From the NCBI GenBank assembly GCA_034231615.1, contig CM067306.1, forward strand, positions 48,763,281-48,827,280: DNA of 64,000 nucleotides. Reading direction: 5' to 3'. The notes under the pieces were generated by a model that had not been told where the DNA came from, did no database searches, and was given only the letters and a program-made list of their open reading frames with translations. This DNA is from Meghimatium bilineatum (taxonomy: Eukaryota > Mollusca > Gastropoda > Stylommatophora > Philomycidae). The translations under genes and the position numbers were made by a program. This document shows positions 39,201 to 46,564 of this stretch, piece by piece; position 1 is the stretch's first letter; every line of letters begins with the position of its first letter.

Positions 39201-41286
39201 ATATACCATGATGTGGCCCAGAATTAAGTTACTATGAACACTTCTTGAAAGAAAGGATACTAAGCAGAACGGGATACACCAGCAAGCATGGCCTCAATTC
39301 TGCATGTTGTTGAAGGATAAAAAAACACGAAACTCTTACACTTTACACACTCTGAGTAGGAGATTCTTCTTAACACACTGGAGAACGCTGAAAGCTGGAA
39401 TCTTCATATATAAAATAATGCTCCAGAGAAACCATCCAATTGCACATATGAGTCCTTTTATATACGGCTTGACCCCTCGCCAAATAAACCATCCCATTGC
39501 ACATATGGACCCCTTTATACATGGTTTGACCTTCGCCGAAAAAACCCTCCAATTGCACACATGGACCCCTTTATACATGGTTTGACCCTTCGCCGAAAAA
39601 ACCCTCCAATTGCACATATGGACCCCTTTATACATGGTTTGACCCTTCGCCGAAAAAACCCTCCAATTGCACACATGGACCCCTTTATACATGGTTTGAC
39701 CCTTCGCCGAAAAAACACTCCAATTGCACATATGGACCCCTTTATACATGGTTTGACCCTTCGCCGAAGAAACCCTCCAATTGCACATATGGATCCCATA
39801 TGGATCTCTTTATACACCGGCTTACCCTTCATGGCCAACTCTTTTAAATGGAGATGAGGCTTAGTCCAGCCAACAGAGGCTTGAAACTAAAATTGGTCGG
39901 GTCACGTTTTTATGTTCCGCAAAGGTGCTGAAGTCGGATATACCAGGACGAGAGGGCCACCGATAACCATGGTATCATGTAACGCGCTAGATAACATGTC
40001 TTCCAGACTGCATTGTACTAAACCAATAAAGGGAGGAGAACTATCTCCACAGAGACATATCCATTGGGAGCTGTACGGGAACACTGTGGAGCTTTCAAAC
40101 ACAACAGCATTTATCAAGAAAACAAGACTTGCTGTGTATTAAACTGTATTGGAGCTTTGATGAGCTCTCAAATACAACATCATTTATCCAGAAAAAACAA
40201 GAACCCGCTTTGCTGTGTAGACACGTTAAACTGCAACACGAAGAAGAATATCTAAGTCTTGGATCTTTGATGTCTTCATGTGAATGTCGCTAAATGTTGT
40301 GTTTCTTATTTACCTCCCCAGGTAGATGTCGCTAAAACTAATTGTGTTTTTTAATGTCCGTTGGTAGATGTCGCTACATCAAAATCTTCTCTTTAGCCTC
40401 CCAAGGTAGATGTCGCTAAATCTAATTCTTCTCTTAAGCTTTCAAAAGTAGATGTCGTTAAATCTAAATCTGCTCTTTAGCTTCTCAGGTAGATGTCGCT
40501 AAATCTAAATCTGCTCTTTAGCTTCCACAATTAGATGTCGTTAAATCTAAATCTGCTCTTTAGCTTCTCAGGTAGATGTCGCTAAATCTAAATCTTCTCT
40601 TTAGCTTCCACAGGTAGATGTCGCTAAATCTAAATCTGCTCTTTAGCTTCCACAGGTAGATGTCGCTAAATCTAAATCTGCTCTTTAGCCTCCCCAGGTA
40701 GAAGCCACTAATAGTAAATCTGTTTTTCAACGTCCCCATATAGAAGCCACTAATAGTAAATGTGTTTTTAACATAACCAGGTAGATGCCACTAATAGTAA
40801 ATGTGTTCCTTTACGTCCCACGGTAGATGTCACTGTGTTTTTAACATCATCAGGTAAATGTCACTAATAGTAAATGTGTTCTTTTACCTCCCCAGGTAGA
40901 TGTCACTGTGTTTTTAACATCACCAGGTAAATGTCACTAATAGTAAATGTGTTCTTTTACCTCCCCAGGTAGATGTCGCCAATGCTGCCGATGCTAGACT
41001 TTTCAAGAAAAATGGGAAAAGACCGCACAAGATGGATTTACTATTTTACGAAAAATCGCCAAACTTCTGTGAAGAAAACCCAGGTTTAGACTCACCTGGC
41101 ACTACTGGACGCTATTGTAACAAAACTAGCGATGGCGTAGATAATTGTGACACATTGTGCTGTGGGCGGGGCTATAACACACTAAAGATCAAAAGATCGG
41201 AGAGATGTAACTGCAAATTCTATTGGTGTTGCTATGTTGAGTGTCAAGTGTGTACCTACACAGAATGGGTCACTGTGTGTAAGTGA
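24923..41286 (+). CDS. Wnt10: Wnt10 gene, five coding exons (5' exon missing)
   Basis: This is a secreted, lipid-modified Wnt ligand that acts outside the cell through Frizzled/LRP receptors to set cell fate and polarity. Five exons join in phase to about 339 codons. The joined protein has 24 cysteines, the full Wnt set. It shows NTVC and DVTASAIQG near the N-terminus, [26 protein letters not shown] (the serine that carries palmitoleate), TLCCGRGYN and a C-terminal WVTVCK. The subfamily call rests on NDILRL...NPNTVC and DVTASAIQG, which fit Wnt10 best in my memory. Introns are 3259, 1789, 6002 and 4293 bp and full of minisatellites. Vertebrate Wnt10 proteins are about 390-420 residues. The difference is the missing start/signal-peptide exon and a shorter central linker. 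No frameshift or stop breaks the exons, so the gene is probably functional. Confidence 0.93.
25187..25249. repeat. Intron-start segment duplicated 2.9 kb upstream
   Basis: The first 63 bp of the Wnt10 intron have a near-identical copy at 22254-22316. The shared segment begins inside the donor (TAAGATTATTT). See the upstream copy. Confidence 0.85.
25205..25670. repeat. TG/TTTG-rich low-complexity intron
   Basis: TGTTTGTGTGTTTG-like words run for 450 bp. Long Cys/Val/Phe-rich open frames here are artefacts of the TG composition. Confidence 0.85.
25675..25790 (+). mobile_element. SINE-A remnant
   Basis: ACATGCATGTAGTAAAAGAA, TCTAAGGAGGTTTTGGGTTG and GAGTTGAAAGTCACATTCAA resemble the centre of SINE-A. 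Short and worn. Confidence 0.45.
25795..26205. repeat. 28-bp minisatellite, about 14 copies
   Basis: ACATGTACACAAAGAGGTTG + CTAGTTCG repeats about 14 times with near identity. It lies in the intron after the first Wnt10 exon found. Confidence 0.95.
26206..27035. other. Intron sequence, nothing recognised
   Basis: AT-rich intron filler. No tandem unit, no SINE blocks, no coding similarity. Confidence 0.45.
27040..27215 (+). mobile_element. Possible LINE C-terminal relic
   Basis: [14 protein letters not shown] residues (about 27090-27125: AGATCAAGAACAAGATGGG) and a following basic stretch resemble the RxRxRW block of LINE C-termini. Very short, weak. Confidence 0.35.
27223..27652. repeat. (GACA)n then GGAT/GGAC simple and 20-bp repeat
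   Basis: About 12 GACA units (27223-27270) are followed by GGATGGATGGAAGGACGGAC, a 20 bp unit repeated about seven times, then mixed GGAT/GGAC/AGAT words. The long Asp/Gly/Trp- or Pro/Ser-rich frames on both strands are repeat artefacts. Confidence 0.95.
27775..28312 (-). mobile_element. SINE-A copy, antisense, split by a younger SINE-A
   Basis: The left piece, 27775-27981, reads the complement of the SINE-A 3' two-thirds (ACATTCGTTCTCAGACACCT, GTCCGGAGAATGGAATGTGT, CCCAAACCTCCTTATTTATC). The right piece, about 28275-28312, continues with the 5' end (GTGTTGCTATTGTTTGCTCT). The gap is exactly the sense copy 27982-28263 plus its target duplication. Confidence 0.8.
27982..28263 (+). mobile_element. 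SINE-A copy, sense, intact with 11-bp target duplication
   Basis: A clean copy: GTTGTCGGGGCCTGAAAGGG, GAGCAAAGAATAGCAACAC, CATGCATGTCGTAGGAGGCG, CTGTCCCATCCCATATAGGG, GTCAGTGACCCAAAGCCATT, GGCCGAAAGGCGCAGATATC, CCGTTCTCCGGACTACATCC, CTGCAGGAGTATGAGAACGA, then GCAGAAGAAGAAGAAGA. TCTTTTGTGGT flanks it at 27971-27981 and 28264-28274. It lies in the Wnt10 intron, 180 bp upstream of the next exon. Confidence 0.92.
28445..28570 (+). CDS. Wnt10: Wnt10 coding exon
   Basis: The acceptor TCAATAACAG and donor GTAACG bound 126 bp (phase 1 to phase 1). It encodes [20 protein letters not shown] and [20 protein letters not shown]. The SAAGVTHxVxKACSxGxLxSCGC pattern is a core Wnt signature with three of the conserved cysteines. 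The exon ends in a run of A (GGAAAAAAAG), just before the GTAACG donor. Confidence 0.95.
28600..28775. repeat. 14-bp minisatellite, about 12 copies
   Basis: ACATGATCCACTTA/ACATGATCCACGTA repeats about 12 times, starting 30 bp after the donor of the previous exon. Several units contain CGTAACATG, resembling the donor region GTAACGTGG, but the link is loose. Confidence 0.9.
28797..29090. repeat. 42-bp minisatellite, 7 copies
   Basis: GTAGATGGTACAATTTACCA + TTGTCCTACTAGGTAAACC repeats seven times. The unit contains an internal palindrome (GGTACAATTTACC-like and GGTAAACC). Confidence 0.93.
29100..30359. other. Intron filler with (GT)n run
   Basis: Mostly AT-rich. A GGTGTG/GT simple repeat lies at 29664-29735. 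The polypyrimidine tract CATCTTTTCTAG ends at 30359 as the acceptor. No transposon recognised. Confidence 0.5.
30360..30526 (+). CDS. Wnt10: Wnt10 coding exon
   Basis: The acceptor TTTTCTAG precedes it and the donor GTAAGC follows. It runs from phase 1 to phase 0. It encodes [20 protein letters not shown] and [19 protein letters not shown], then RAGRL, the central Wnt block (WGGCxxxxxFG...FxDxxE...HNNxAGR). Its donor is the first unit of the 38 bp array that follows. Confidence 0.96.
30527..30735. repeat. 38-bp array of splice-donor copies
   Basis: GTAAG occurs at 30527 (the real donor), 30565, 30603, 30641, 30679 and 30717, exactly 38 bp apart. Each unit reads GGTAAGCGGTCTTTAG, then GATCACC/GATGACG. 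The exon end (GACGTTTG) lines up with the unit end (GACGAAAG), so the repeat includes exon bases. Using a later donor would add V-S-G-L and a TAG stop. Confidence 0.95.
30835..31012. repeat. 42-bp degenerate minisatellite, 4 copies
   Basis: Units of CACAGATCTGGATACCAATT + TTCTATGTACCTCTTTAT type, four copies, 15-20% diverged. Confidence 0.75.
31160..31420 (+). mobile_element. SINE-A variant fragments
   Basis: CAACGTATCTCCGGTCTCGG, GACTACATCCTGCTGAACAT, TTAGTAGAACTTTTGTTTTG, AGAGATCCATCGGGAGTTT match the variant 3' end also at 7675 and 17560. A second, more eroded piece is at about 31360-31410 (AGCTGTAAACCATGACACGT). Confidence 0.6.
31417..31515. repeat. Dispersed repeat, second copy at 43130-43215
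   Basis: TTGGATGCAATGGACCTTCA and CTCTTGCCTCGGTGGTGTAC match GATGCAACAGACCTCCACC and CTCTTGCCTTGGTGGTGCAC at 43130-43215. Family unknown. Confidence 0.6.
31770..32425. repeat. 100-bp direct repeats flanking an AT-rich core
   Basis: GTTTTGTGTACTGATTCCAT, GCAGCGTCAATTAATTTTGG, TATATCCGACATTTTCCGTG and CTATATGCTTTTCTATATGC occur at about 31778-31880 and again at about 32332-32420. Between them lie about 450 bp of TTATAAATAC and ACACAAATTATATA words. It looks like a tandem duplication around an expanding AT-rich core. Confidence 0.85.
32951..33103 (+). mobile_element. tRNA-derived SINE-D with poly-A tail
   Basis: TGGTACAGTGGTTAGTAGAC (A-box-like) and GATCGAGGTTCGAATGTAGA (B box) lie about 45 bp apart. 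The body is short and a run of 13-14 A follows at about 33088-33101. Single copy in this window. Confidence 0.65.
33330..35385. repeat. 36-bp minisatellite, about 57 copies, with higher-order structure
   Basis: TAGAACCTAGTCTTCTGTAT + GTATGCTCTGAACTTC repeats for 2 kb in the largest Wnt10 intron. Variants (ATATTC for AACTTC; CTTG for CTAG; TGTTCTG for TGCTCTG) recur in a fixed order. The rare variant TGTTCTGATATTC sits at about 33821, 34577 and 35225, spacings of 756 and 648 bp (21 and 18 units). Runs of more than ten variant units match between the first two. Confidence 0.97.
35390..36528. other. Intron 3' part, nothing recognised
   Basis: AT-rich, with a C run at about 36155. The polypyrimidine-rich TTTCTTCACCAG ends at 36528 as the acceptor. 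CTGTTTTATAACAG near 36353-36366 resembles the 73 bp unit found after the next exon. Confidence 0.5.
36529..36675 (+). CDS. Wnt10: Wnt10 coding exon with the lipidated-serine motif
   Basis: The acceptor TTCACCAG ends at 36528. Phase is 0. It encodes [19 protein letters not shown], then [19 protein letters not shown] and [11 protein letters not shown]. The serine codon at 36574-36576 in CHGMSGSC is the Porcupine target needed for secretion and receptor binding. Two donors lie six bases apart: AAG|GTACAG at 36669 and CAG|GTAAAC at 36675. Both keep the frame. I chose 36675 as the better match to consensus, which adds V-Q. Confidence 0.95.
36676..37600. repeat. 73-bp array starting at a Wnt10 donor, split by a LINE
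   Basis: Units start at 36676 (true donor CAG|GTAAACC), 36749 (ACAG|GTAATCC), 36822 (ACAG|GAAACC) and onward. Each carries CCGTACGTTTTTTCCCTCAC, TTGGTCATGTTATATTACTA and ACTCGGGAAGTTGTTTTATA. About ten units are seen. After the second unit, GT has mostly become GA. A LINE fragment (37212-37482) cuts the array. Confidence 0.93.
37212..37482 (-). mobile_element. LINE 3' end, antisense, inside the 73-bp array
   Basis: The minus strand reads [40 protein letters not shown] and [16 protein letters not shown]. Like 3679-5466 it ends CC(T)AGAGGAAT followed by a tandem tetramer (AACT on the element strand). CTGAC at 37207-37211 and 37483-37487 may be the target duplication. Array units flank it on both sides. 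Confidence 0.85.
37601..38145. other. Intron filler
   Basis: No tandem unit or known element visible. Short open frames on both strands without motif. Confidence 0.4.
38148..38540 (+). mobile_element. LINE C-terminal fragment, decayed
   Basis: Across frame breaks it gives [14 protein letters not shown], then EGMIPGK and [14 protein letters not shown], the FGHIxR and GxRxRGRPRxRW blocks. Ends near ATGATGATACTGATGATAT, a tail like the (GAT)n family. Confidence 0.7.
38545..38785. repeat. About 36-bp minisatellite
   Basis: CACTTGATCCTCACTACGTG + ACCATCACTTGACCCT repeats; the first four units are near perfect, the right side degrades into CACTTGATCCTC words. Confidence 0.9.
38810..38885 (-). mobile_element. 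SINE-A variant 3' end, antisense
   Basis: AGTTCATTCTCAAACTCCCA + TAGGATCTCTTTTAGCAGAA is the complement of the variant 3' end seen at 17560-17655. Confidence 0.55.
38893..39168 (+). pseudogene. Open frame of 92 codons, perhaps a LINE RNase H tail
   Basis: It contains [10 protein letters not shown], similar to the QTSEHILQEC block after the RNase H domain at 1983-2457, and is rich in Lys/Arg/Thr. No other motif. I list it as a likely transposon relic rather than a gene. Confidence 0.35.
39430..39835. repeat. 60-bp minisatellite, about 7 copies
   Basis: CCAATTGCACATATGGACCC + CTTTATACATGGTTTGACCC + TTCGCCGAAAAAACCCT repeats with period 60 or 57-60. Since the period is a multiple of three, three frames stay open (up to 150 codons on the minus strand). 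I treat those as artefacts. Confidence 0.93.
39840..40280. other. Intron filler with weak SINE-like words
   Basis: GGTGCTGAAGTCGGATATAC near 39926 resembles the SINE-A middle, and CATTGGGAGCTGTACGGGAA follows. Too eroded to call. Confidence 0.3.
40283..40968. repeat. About 41-bp array of splice-acceptor copies
   Basis: About 17 units, each with CTCTTTAGCTTCCACAG + GTAGATGTCGCTAAATCTAA. The last unit's CCTCCCCAG|GTAGATGTCGC is the real acceptor and first codons of the final Wnt10 exon. Several units keep a pyrimidine tract, CAG and GTAGATG intact (near 40321, 40490, 40572, 40613, 40655, 40697, 40781, 40905). Translated in the exon frame the unit reads [14 protein letters not shown]. Confidence 0.95.
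40969..41286 (+). CDS. Wnt10: Wnt10 final coding exon
   Basis: It follows CTCCCCAG and is in phase 0. It encodes [19 protein letters not shown], then [59 protein letters not shown] and the cysteine cluster ending in WVTVCK, stop TGA at 41284-41286. This is the C-terminal Wnt domain that binds Frizzled and LRP, with 12 of the 24 cysteines. NKT is a possible N-glycosylation site. No AATAAA signal was noticed soon after the stop, so the 3' end of the transcript is not placed. Confidence 0.97.
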   Translation, partial: VDVANAADARLFKKNGKRPHKMDLLFYEKSPNFCEENPGLDSPGTTGRYCNKTSDGVDNCDTLCCGRGYNTLKIKRSERCNCKFYWCCYVECQVCTYTEWVTVCK

Positions 41287-41424
41287 ATTATTTTCCTATC
41301 AAAGTGTCTTCTCAATTCTGGAGTCATCATACTAGATCAGAATTTTTCGACCGAGACAGTGTTTACACAAGTGCAGTCGGAACTATCCTTTCAGTATTAC
41401 ATCACACAACCAGGTCTAACACTG

Positions 41425-41464
<40 letters not shown>

Positions 41465-42940
41465 TAGAACGGTTACATTTTTGACTCAAAACGTTTGAAT
41501 CTGTAGGATGTCCAGTCCAGCGACGCCACAGCAGGGTTTTTTTTCACTACATCTGCGGTTTTGCGTCGTTAGCTGGAATGTTAGGGTTATTTTGGCTAAA
41601 TGTACCTTAATCTGGGTTTTTAGGAAAACGTAGGAATTTAGCTAAATTACTGGTAATCCCTCCCGAACCTTAAAGATTTTCAAAGGAAGGTCACCAAACG
41701 CCTTATGCCGCCTTACTGAATCACATAAACATTGGAATTACGCACGAAAATGAGCGAATGACAATTTTTAAGTGTTTATTTACTCTTCTCTTACTAGGGT
41801 CTTGGCCTTATTTATATTGAATTATATAGTCTCGGGTATCTTGACTTTTTTACGAAATGATCTAGGGTTATTTCTTAAACGTCATTGGTAACACTGTGTG
41901 TATAAAGTCAGTGTGTACTCAGTCCCTTTCAGTGGAAGTAACGGGTTGCTTGTTGAGAATATCACGCATAGCAACTCCATATCTTGGAGCGATAATCCCA
42001 AGGGAACTCCGACCAAAATCCACTTTGTAAGCGAGACGTTGCGAGCAGATTCGAACACGACCTCTTGAGCACTGTACGAACACTAACTACTGGGCAAGGG
42101 AGATCCCTTATTTTAAAATTACATGTAGAACTGCAACAAAACTATCGTCGAACAGACGAAAAGTGAACGTACAGCGTCATGAAGTTGTGTGAGTTTGGCT
42201 CACGTCTGTCCTTAACTTCGACATAGTTATTCAAACTTAGGTATTATCTTCAATTACTCATTGTGTAACCTTTTTTTATTTTGATAAAGGCATTGTGATT
42301 GAAACGTCGGTTTGCGTGGATGTTTCCATACATACTTCCAGTGACTCGCAAAACTTGATTACCACATATCAATATATGTTTTGTATATGATTGAGTCCAG
42401 TCATCAATTTTTAACACCTTCAAAGGATCACCAATTATTTATAATAGGCTACGTGTAGTACCTGTATGGTTGATTGGTTTCTGATCCAGCTGTCCATGTA
42501 CTCATGTCCTTTGACCTAATGCAATTAAATGACATTATATTGCTGGGAAGTCTATGGATTTTAGGCCCACCCCGGGACAGAGCCAGATAATAACTATCAC
42601 ACCTCCAGGAAGGTAGGTTTCAACCTATGCACTGCTCCTAGCCACTGTAGCCAAGATAGGGTTCACTGTGCTCATTCCCCGCCACCAATTGACTACTGGT
42701 TATGCCAAACTTCTTATTGCTCCAGGCATGCAACCAAATGTTCAAGTCAAAAGGATTGTCACGTCCTGAGTCACTGTGTCACTATGATGGGTTTCAGCCT
42801 TAGGAAAAAAACAGTGCTGTCAGTTTCCTCCTCCCCATTGTTGCACAGTACATCTCTGGCTCCCTCCCAACCACAGAGGGGGCATACATATATATTCAGG
42901 TAAACATGAACCACATTTCAACAACACACTAAAAGCAAAA
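41287..42940. other. Wnt10 3' flank, few features
   Basis: A (TA)n run lies at 41433-41462. At about 42045-42110 the minus strand has CAGTAGTTAGTG...GTGTTCGAATCTG, a possible tRNA-like SINE head. At about 42278-42330, GATTGAAACGTCGGTTTG is a single arm like those of the foldback at 535-735. Nothing coding. Confidence 0.45.
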
Positions 42941-43073
42941 TTGTATAGATGACATGCCATGAAGCTTCTCTAAGAAGATAACCTCAATATAACGGCATGT
43001 CATCCACTAAGGTTTTCTGTTACATGGGTGGTATGTCTAGTGGGCCATTGGTGAGACCCACAGACGCAATGCC
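42941..43073. repeat. Dispersed hairpin-bearing repeat, copy 1
   Basis: GATGACATGCCATGAAGCTT, AAGATAACCTCAATATAACG, GCATGTCATCCACTAAGGTT and GGTATGTCTAGTGGGCCATT match 59260-59392 at about 85%. GATGACATGCC and GGCATGTCATC pair as a small stem. Family unknown. Confidence 0.8.
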
Positions 43074-43129
43074 TGTAGTACCTGTATCATTTCTATAGTT
43101 TGGTTGCTCTTTCTAACATGGCACACTTA

Positions 43130-43215
43130 TTTTGTATCATCAAGTGCCATCTTCGCATCGAAGCTTGGATGCAACAGACCTCCACCATCTTCTCACTCTT
43201 GCCTTGGTGGTGCAC
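43130..43215. repeat. Dispersed repeat, second copy of 31417-31515
   Basis: See 31417-31515. It begins CATCTTCGCATCGAAGCTTG and lies about 60 bp after the hairpin-bearing repeat. Confidence 0.6.
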
Positions 43216-43529
43216 TCTGGGTAAAATGTGTATATGCACTTTTGGTTATAATCATTTTTCAGAGCAGTCAATACTCTCTGATAATTTTTTTCAGAGGACT
43301 CAGTATCCACTGATTGTTTTTCATAAACTTGAGGCATTATTTATGCTAGAACAAAGAATTTAGTCAACCTTGTTTTGTCAGTGGGACAAATTCAAATTAG
43401 TTAGGCCTTCTTTGTGTGTTTGAAGATGGACAGTGCATCCTATACTGGATGCAAAGTTTTGGTTAGATCATGAATTTCCCCAATATAAACTTACCAACAG
43501 AAATCAAGACTTATGGGTCATGTTTTCGA

Positions 43530-43619
43530 TTATTGCCGTGATTTACGTTGGTCTGTGTTCGCAGGCGACACCAGGGCGACACAAAATATAATACATGACC
43601 AACGAAATCACAGCAATAA
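43530..43619. repeat. 24-bp inverted repeat with 41-bp loop
   Basis: ATTATTGCCGTGATTTACGT + TGGTC faces GACCAACGAAATCACAGCAA + TAAT. The two arms match except for about two positions. Could be a small foldback element. Confidence 0.75.
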
Positions 43620-43694
43620 TAAAAAACAATACGCAAGAAGGCTCATTATGTTTTGTTCTGTCCTCTCGTTACATCTGATCTTATTTGTCAATTG

Positions 43695-44285
43695 GTCATG
43701 ATGAGACTGGCTGAATCAGCTAAGTGATGAGACTGGCTGAATCAGCTAAGTGACGAGACTGGCTGAATCAGCTAAGTGATGAGACTGGCTGAATCAGCTA
43801 AGTGATGAGACTGGCTGAATCAGCTAAGTGATGAGACTGGCTGAATCAGCTAAGTGATGAGACTGGCTGAATCAGCTAAGTGATGAGACTGGCTGAATCA
43901 GCTAAGTGATGAGACTGGCTGAATCAGCTTAGGTAGTGATGAGACTGGCTGAATCAGCTTAGGTAGTGATGAGACTGGCTGAATCAGCTTAGGTAGTGAT
44001 GAGACTGGCTGAATCAGCTTAGGTAGTGATGAGACTGGCTGAATCAGCTTAGGTAGTGATGAGACTGGCTGAATCAGCTTAGGTAGTGATGAAACTGGTT
44101 GAATCAGCTTAGGTAGTGATGAGACTTGCTGAATCAGCTTAGATAGTGATGAGACTGGTTGAATCAGCTTAGGTAGTGATGAGACTGGTTGAATCAGCTT
44201 AGGTAGTGATGAGACTGGTTGAATCAGCTTAGGTAGTGATGAGACTGGCTGAATCAGCTTAGGTAGTGATGAAACTGGCTAAATA
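43695..44285. repeat. 26-bp array that switches to a 30-bp unit
   Basis: Eight or so copies of GATGAGACTGGCTGAATCAG + CTAAGT (26 bp) are followed, from about 43910, by about 12 copies of the same core ending CTTAGGTAGT (30 bp). One event added four bases and the longer unit then spread. Confidence 0.95.
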
Positions 44286-44349
44286 TGAGTATTTCTAGCC
44301 AACCTTAGCTATTGAGATTCTGCATATCTTCTTTTTACATAAGATTCTG

Positions 44350-44600
44350 CAACATTTGTCTCCCACTCCACACTAAACTATATATCAGCTGCAACATTTT
44401 TCTCCCACTCCACACTAAACTATGTATCAGCTGCAACATTTTTCTCCCACTCCACACTAAACTATTTATCAGCTGCAACATTTTTCTCCCACTCCACACT
44501 AAAATATTTATCAGCTGCAACATTTTTCTCCCACTCCACACTAAAATATTTATCAGCTGCAACATTTTTCTCCCACTCCACACTAAAATATTTATCATGT
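44350..44600. repeat. 42-bp minisatellite, 6 copies
   Basis: CAGCTGCAACATTTTTCTCC + CACTCCACACTAAACTATTT + AT repeats six times. Period divisible by three keeps frames open on both strands by chance. Confidence 0.93.
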
Positions 44601-44744
44601 GCAAAATTTTCAAAGAAATCTGCATCTCAGAGATTTGTGTTTTGATGAACTCCACAGTGCCTTCCACAAACTATAATTTTTTTGAAATACTGAATAAGAA
44701 AATTTGTGAAAACGTGTGCTTATAAATGACATGATGATAAATAT

Positions 44745-45090
44745 ATTTAATATGGAGAAAATGTACATTGGAATGTACACAAATTATGTTAAATATGGTG
44801 AAAACATATGGTTAATGGGGTGAAAAATACATTTAATTTAAAAGCATTGTATTTAATAAGGTGAAAAATACATTTATGTGGTGAGAAATACATTTAAGAT
44901 GCTTAAAAAATATTTAACATGGTGAAAAAAAATACATTGAATGTGTTGAAAAAAAATAGTATGGTGAAAAGAAATACATTTATTGTTGTGAAAAATACAT
45001 TGAATATGGTGAAAATATTTAATGTGAAAAATTCATTAACATGATGAAAAAATACATTTATTGTGGTGAAAAATGCATTTAATATGTTTT
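44745..45090. repeat. Degenerate ATGGTGAAAAATACATTTA repeat
   Basis: The word GGTGAAAAATACATTTAAT repeats loosely at 20-35 bp spacing. It grades into the next array. Confidence 0.75.
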
Positions 45091-45114
45091 AAAAAATTGC
45101 TTTACAAATGAAAA

Positions 45115-45838
45115 GAAACATTATGTATAAATGACATTTGGAAAAAGATGCTGCACAAATGACATTGAGAAAAAGAAAATATATAAATGACATTGAGAAA
45201 ATATGCTGTATAAATGACATTCAGCATTTTTTTATAAATGACATTGAGAAAATATGCTGTATAAATGACATTGAGAAAATATGCTGTATTAATGACATTC
45301 AGAAAAAGAACATGTATAAATGACATTGAGAAAAAAGATGCTGTATAAATGACATTGAGAAAAAAGATACTGTATAAATGACATTGAGAAAAAAGATGCT
45401 GTATAAATGACATTCAGAAAATATGCTGTATAAATGACATTCAGAAAAAGAAAATGTATAAATGACATTGAGAAAAAAGATGCTGTATAAATGACATTGA
45501 GAAAAAAGATACTGTATAAATGACATTGAGAAAAAGATGCTGTATAAATGACATTGAGAAAATATGCTGTATAAATGACATTCAGAAAAAGAAAATGTAT
45601 AAATGACATTGAGAAAAAAGATGCTGTATAAATGACATTGAGAAAAAAGATGCTGTATAAATGACATTCAGACAATATGCTGTATAAATGACATTCAGAA
45701 AAAGAAAATGTATAAATGACATTGAGAAAAAAGATGCTGTATAAATGACATTGAGAAAAAAGATGCTGTATAAATGACATTGAGAAAAAAGATGCTGTAT
45801 AAATGACATTGAGAAAAAAGATACTGTATAAATATGAT
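45115..45838. repeat. About 29-bp minisatellite, about 25 copies
   Basis: TGTATAAATGACATTGAGAA + AAAAGATGC repeats, with a second form (CATTCAGAAAAAGAAAA) interspersed. Tyr/Phe/Ser-rich frames on the minus strand are repeat artefacts. Confidence 0.95.
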
Positions 45839-45839
45839 G

Positions 45840-46392
45840 CTGACAGATTACACGATTGTTCTCCCTCAATTTGTGACTCTCCTCAATGTTACTCAATGTG
45901 TGACTTTCCTCAATAATGACCATATTATTTTGTTACTCTCCCCAATGATGGGCGGGTGCATTATATATTTTCAAATGAAAAGGCATAGAAAAAGAGTAGG
46001 GAATTGACTTCATTCCACTTAGGTTAACCTATATGTACACCGTACCTCTCAACGAAGCGGAAAGCCGCCAGGGGAGAGTACCTTTCATAGCACGTAAATC
46101 CGTAGCTTCTAGAGATAATCTTTATTAAATATTTTTTTAAACAAATATTGTTTTAGTTACCTCCCTTTCCACATGATTCAGTCTTATCAATCCAAGGACA
46201 TCCACATACAAATAATGACTAAATAGAATTTGTTACGTCACAGTAGCAGGCGGTTGTAAACAAAAAAATCAGAGATTTCCATTACAGTAAATATATGTTC
46301 TAGCTGTATTGGTGACGATTGGTTCAATGAAGTGATACCCAGTTTGACAGGTTTTCATCAATAAAGCTGACAAAGGTAAGGAAAATTAATAC
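45840..46392. other. No recognisable feature
   Basis: AT-rich filler. No transposon ends, no tandem unit. Confidence 0.4.
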
Positions 46393-46564
46393 AATGGAAT
46401 CCCTCAATAGACCAGTCTATTACAATACATTTCTCTATACAACAACACTTTTCAACATTTCTAGTTATTCTTATTATATATTGATTATACTGCTTATAGC
46501 GAATTTCTGTTATTACATACATATATTGTCTGTCTGGACCAAGTTGTTCTAATGGGATTTCATT
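46393..46564. mobile_element. MITE copy, terminal repeats CAATGGAATCCC/GGGATTTCATTG
   Basis: The ends are inverted repeats with one mismatch over 12 bp. Inside are TTATAGCGAATTTCTGTTAT, ACATACATATATTG and TCTGGACCAAGTTGTTCTAA, as in the copies at 20498 and 47534. The left flank is TA, the right flank CA, so the expected TA duplication has drifted. Confidence 0.75.

Noticed and set aside
39336-39857. Open frames of 93-150 codons on both strands with repeated peptide units
   Set aside because: The 60 bp tandem repeat has a period divisible by three, so any stop-free frame stays open. There are no splice or start signals that favour one.
45102-45923. Minus-strand frames of 103-163 codons rich in Phe/Ser/Tyr
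   Set aside because: They come from the 29 bp TGTATAAATGACATTGAG array and overlap in several frames.
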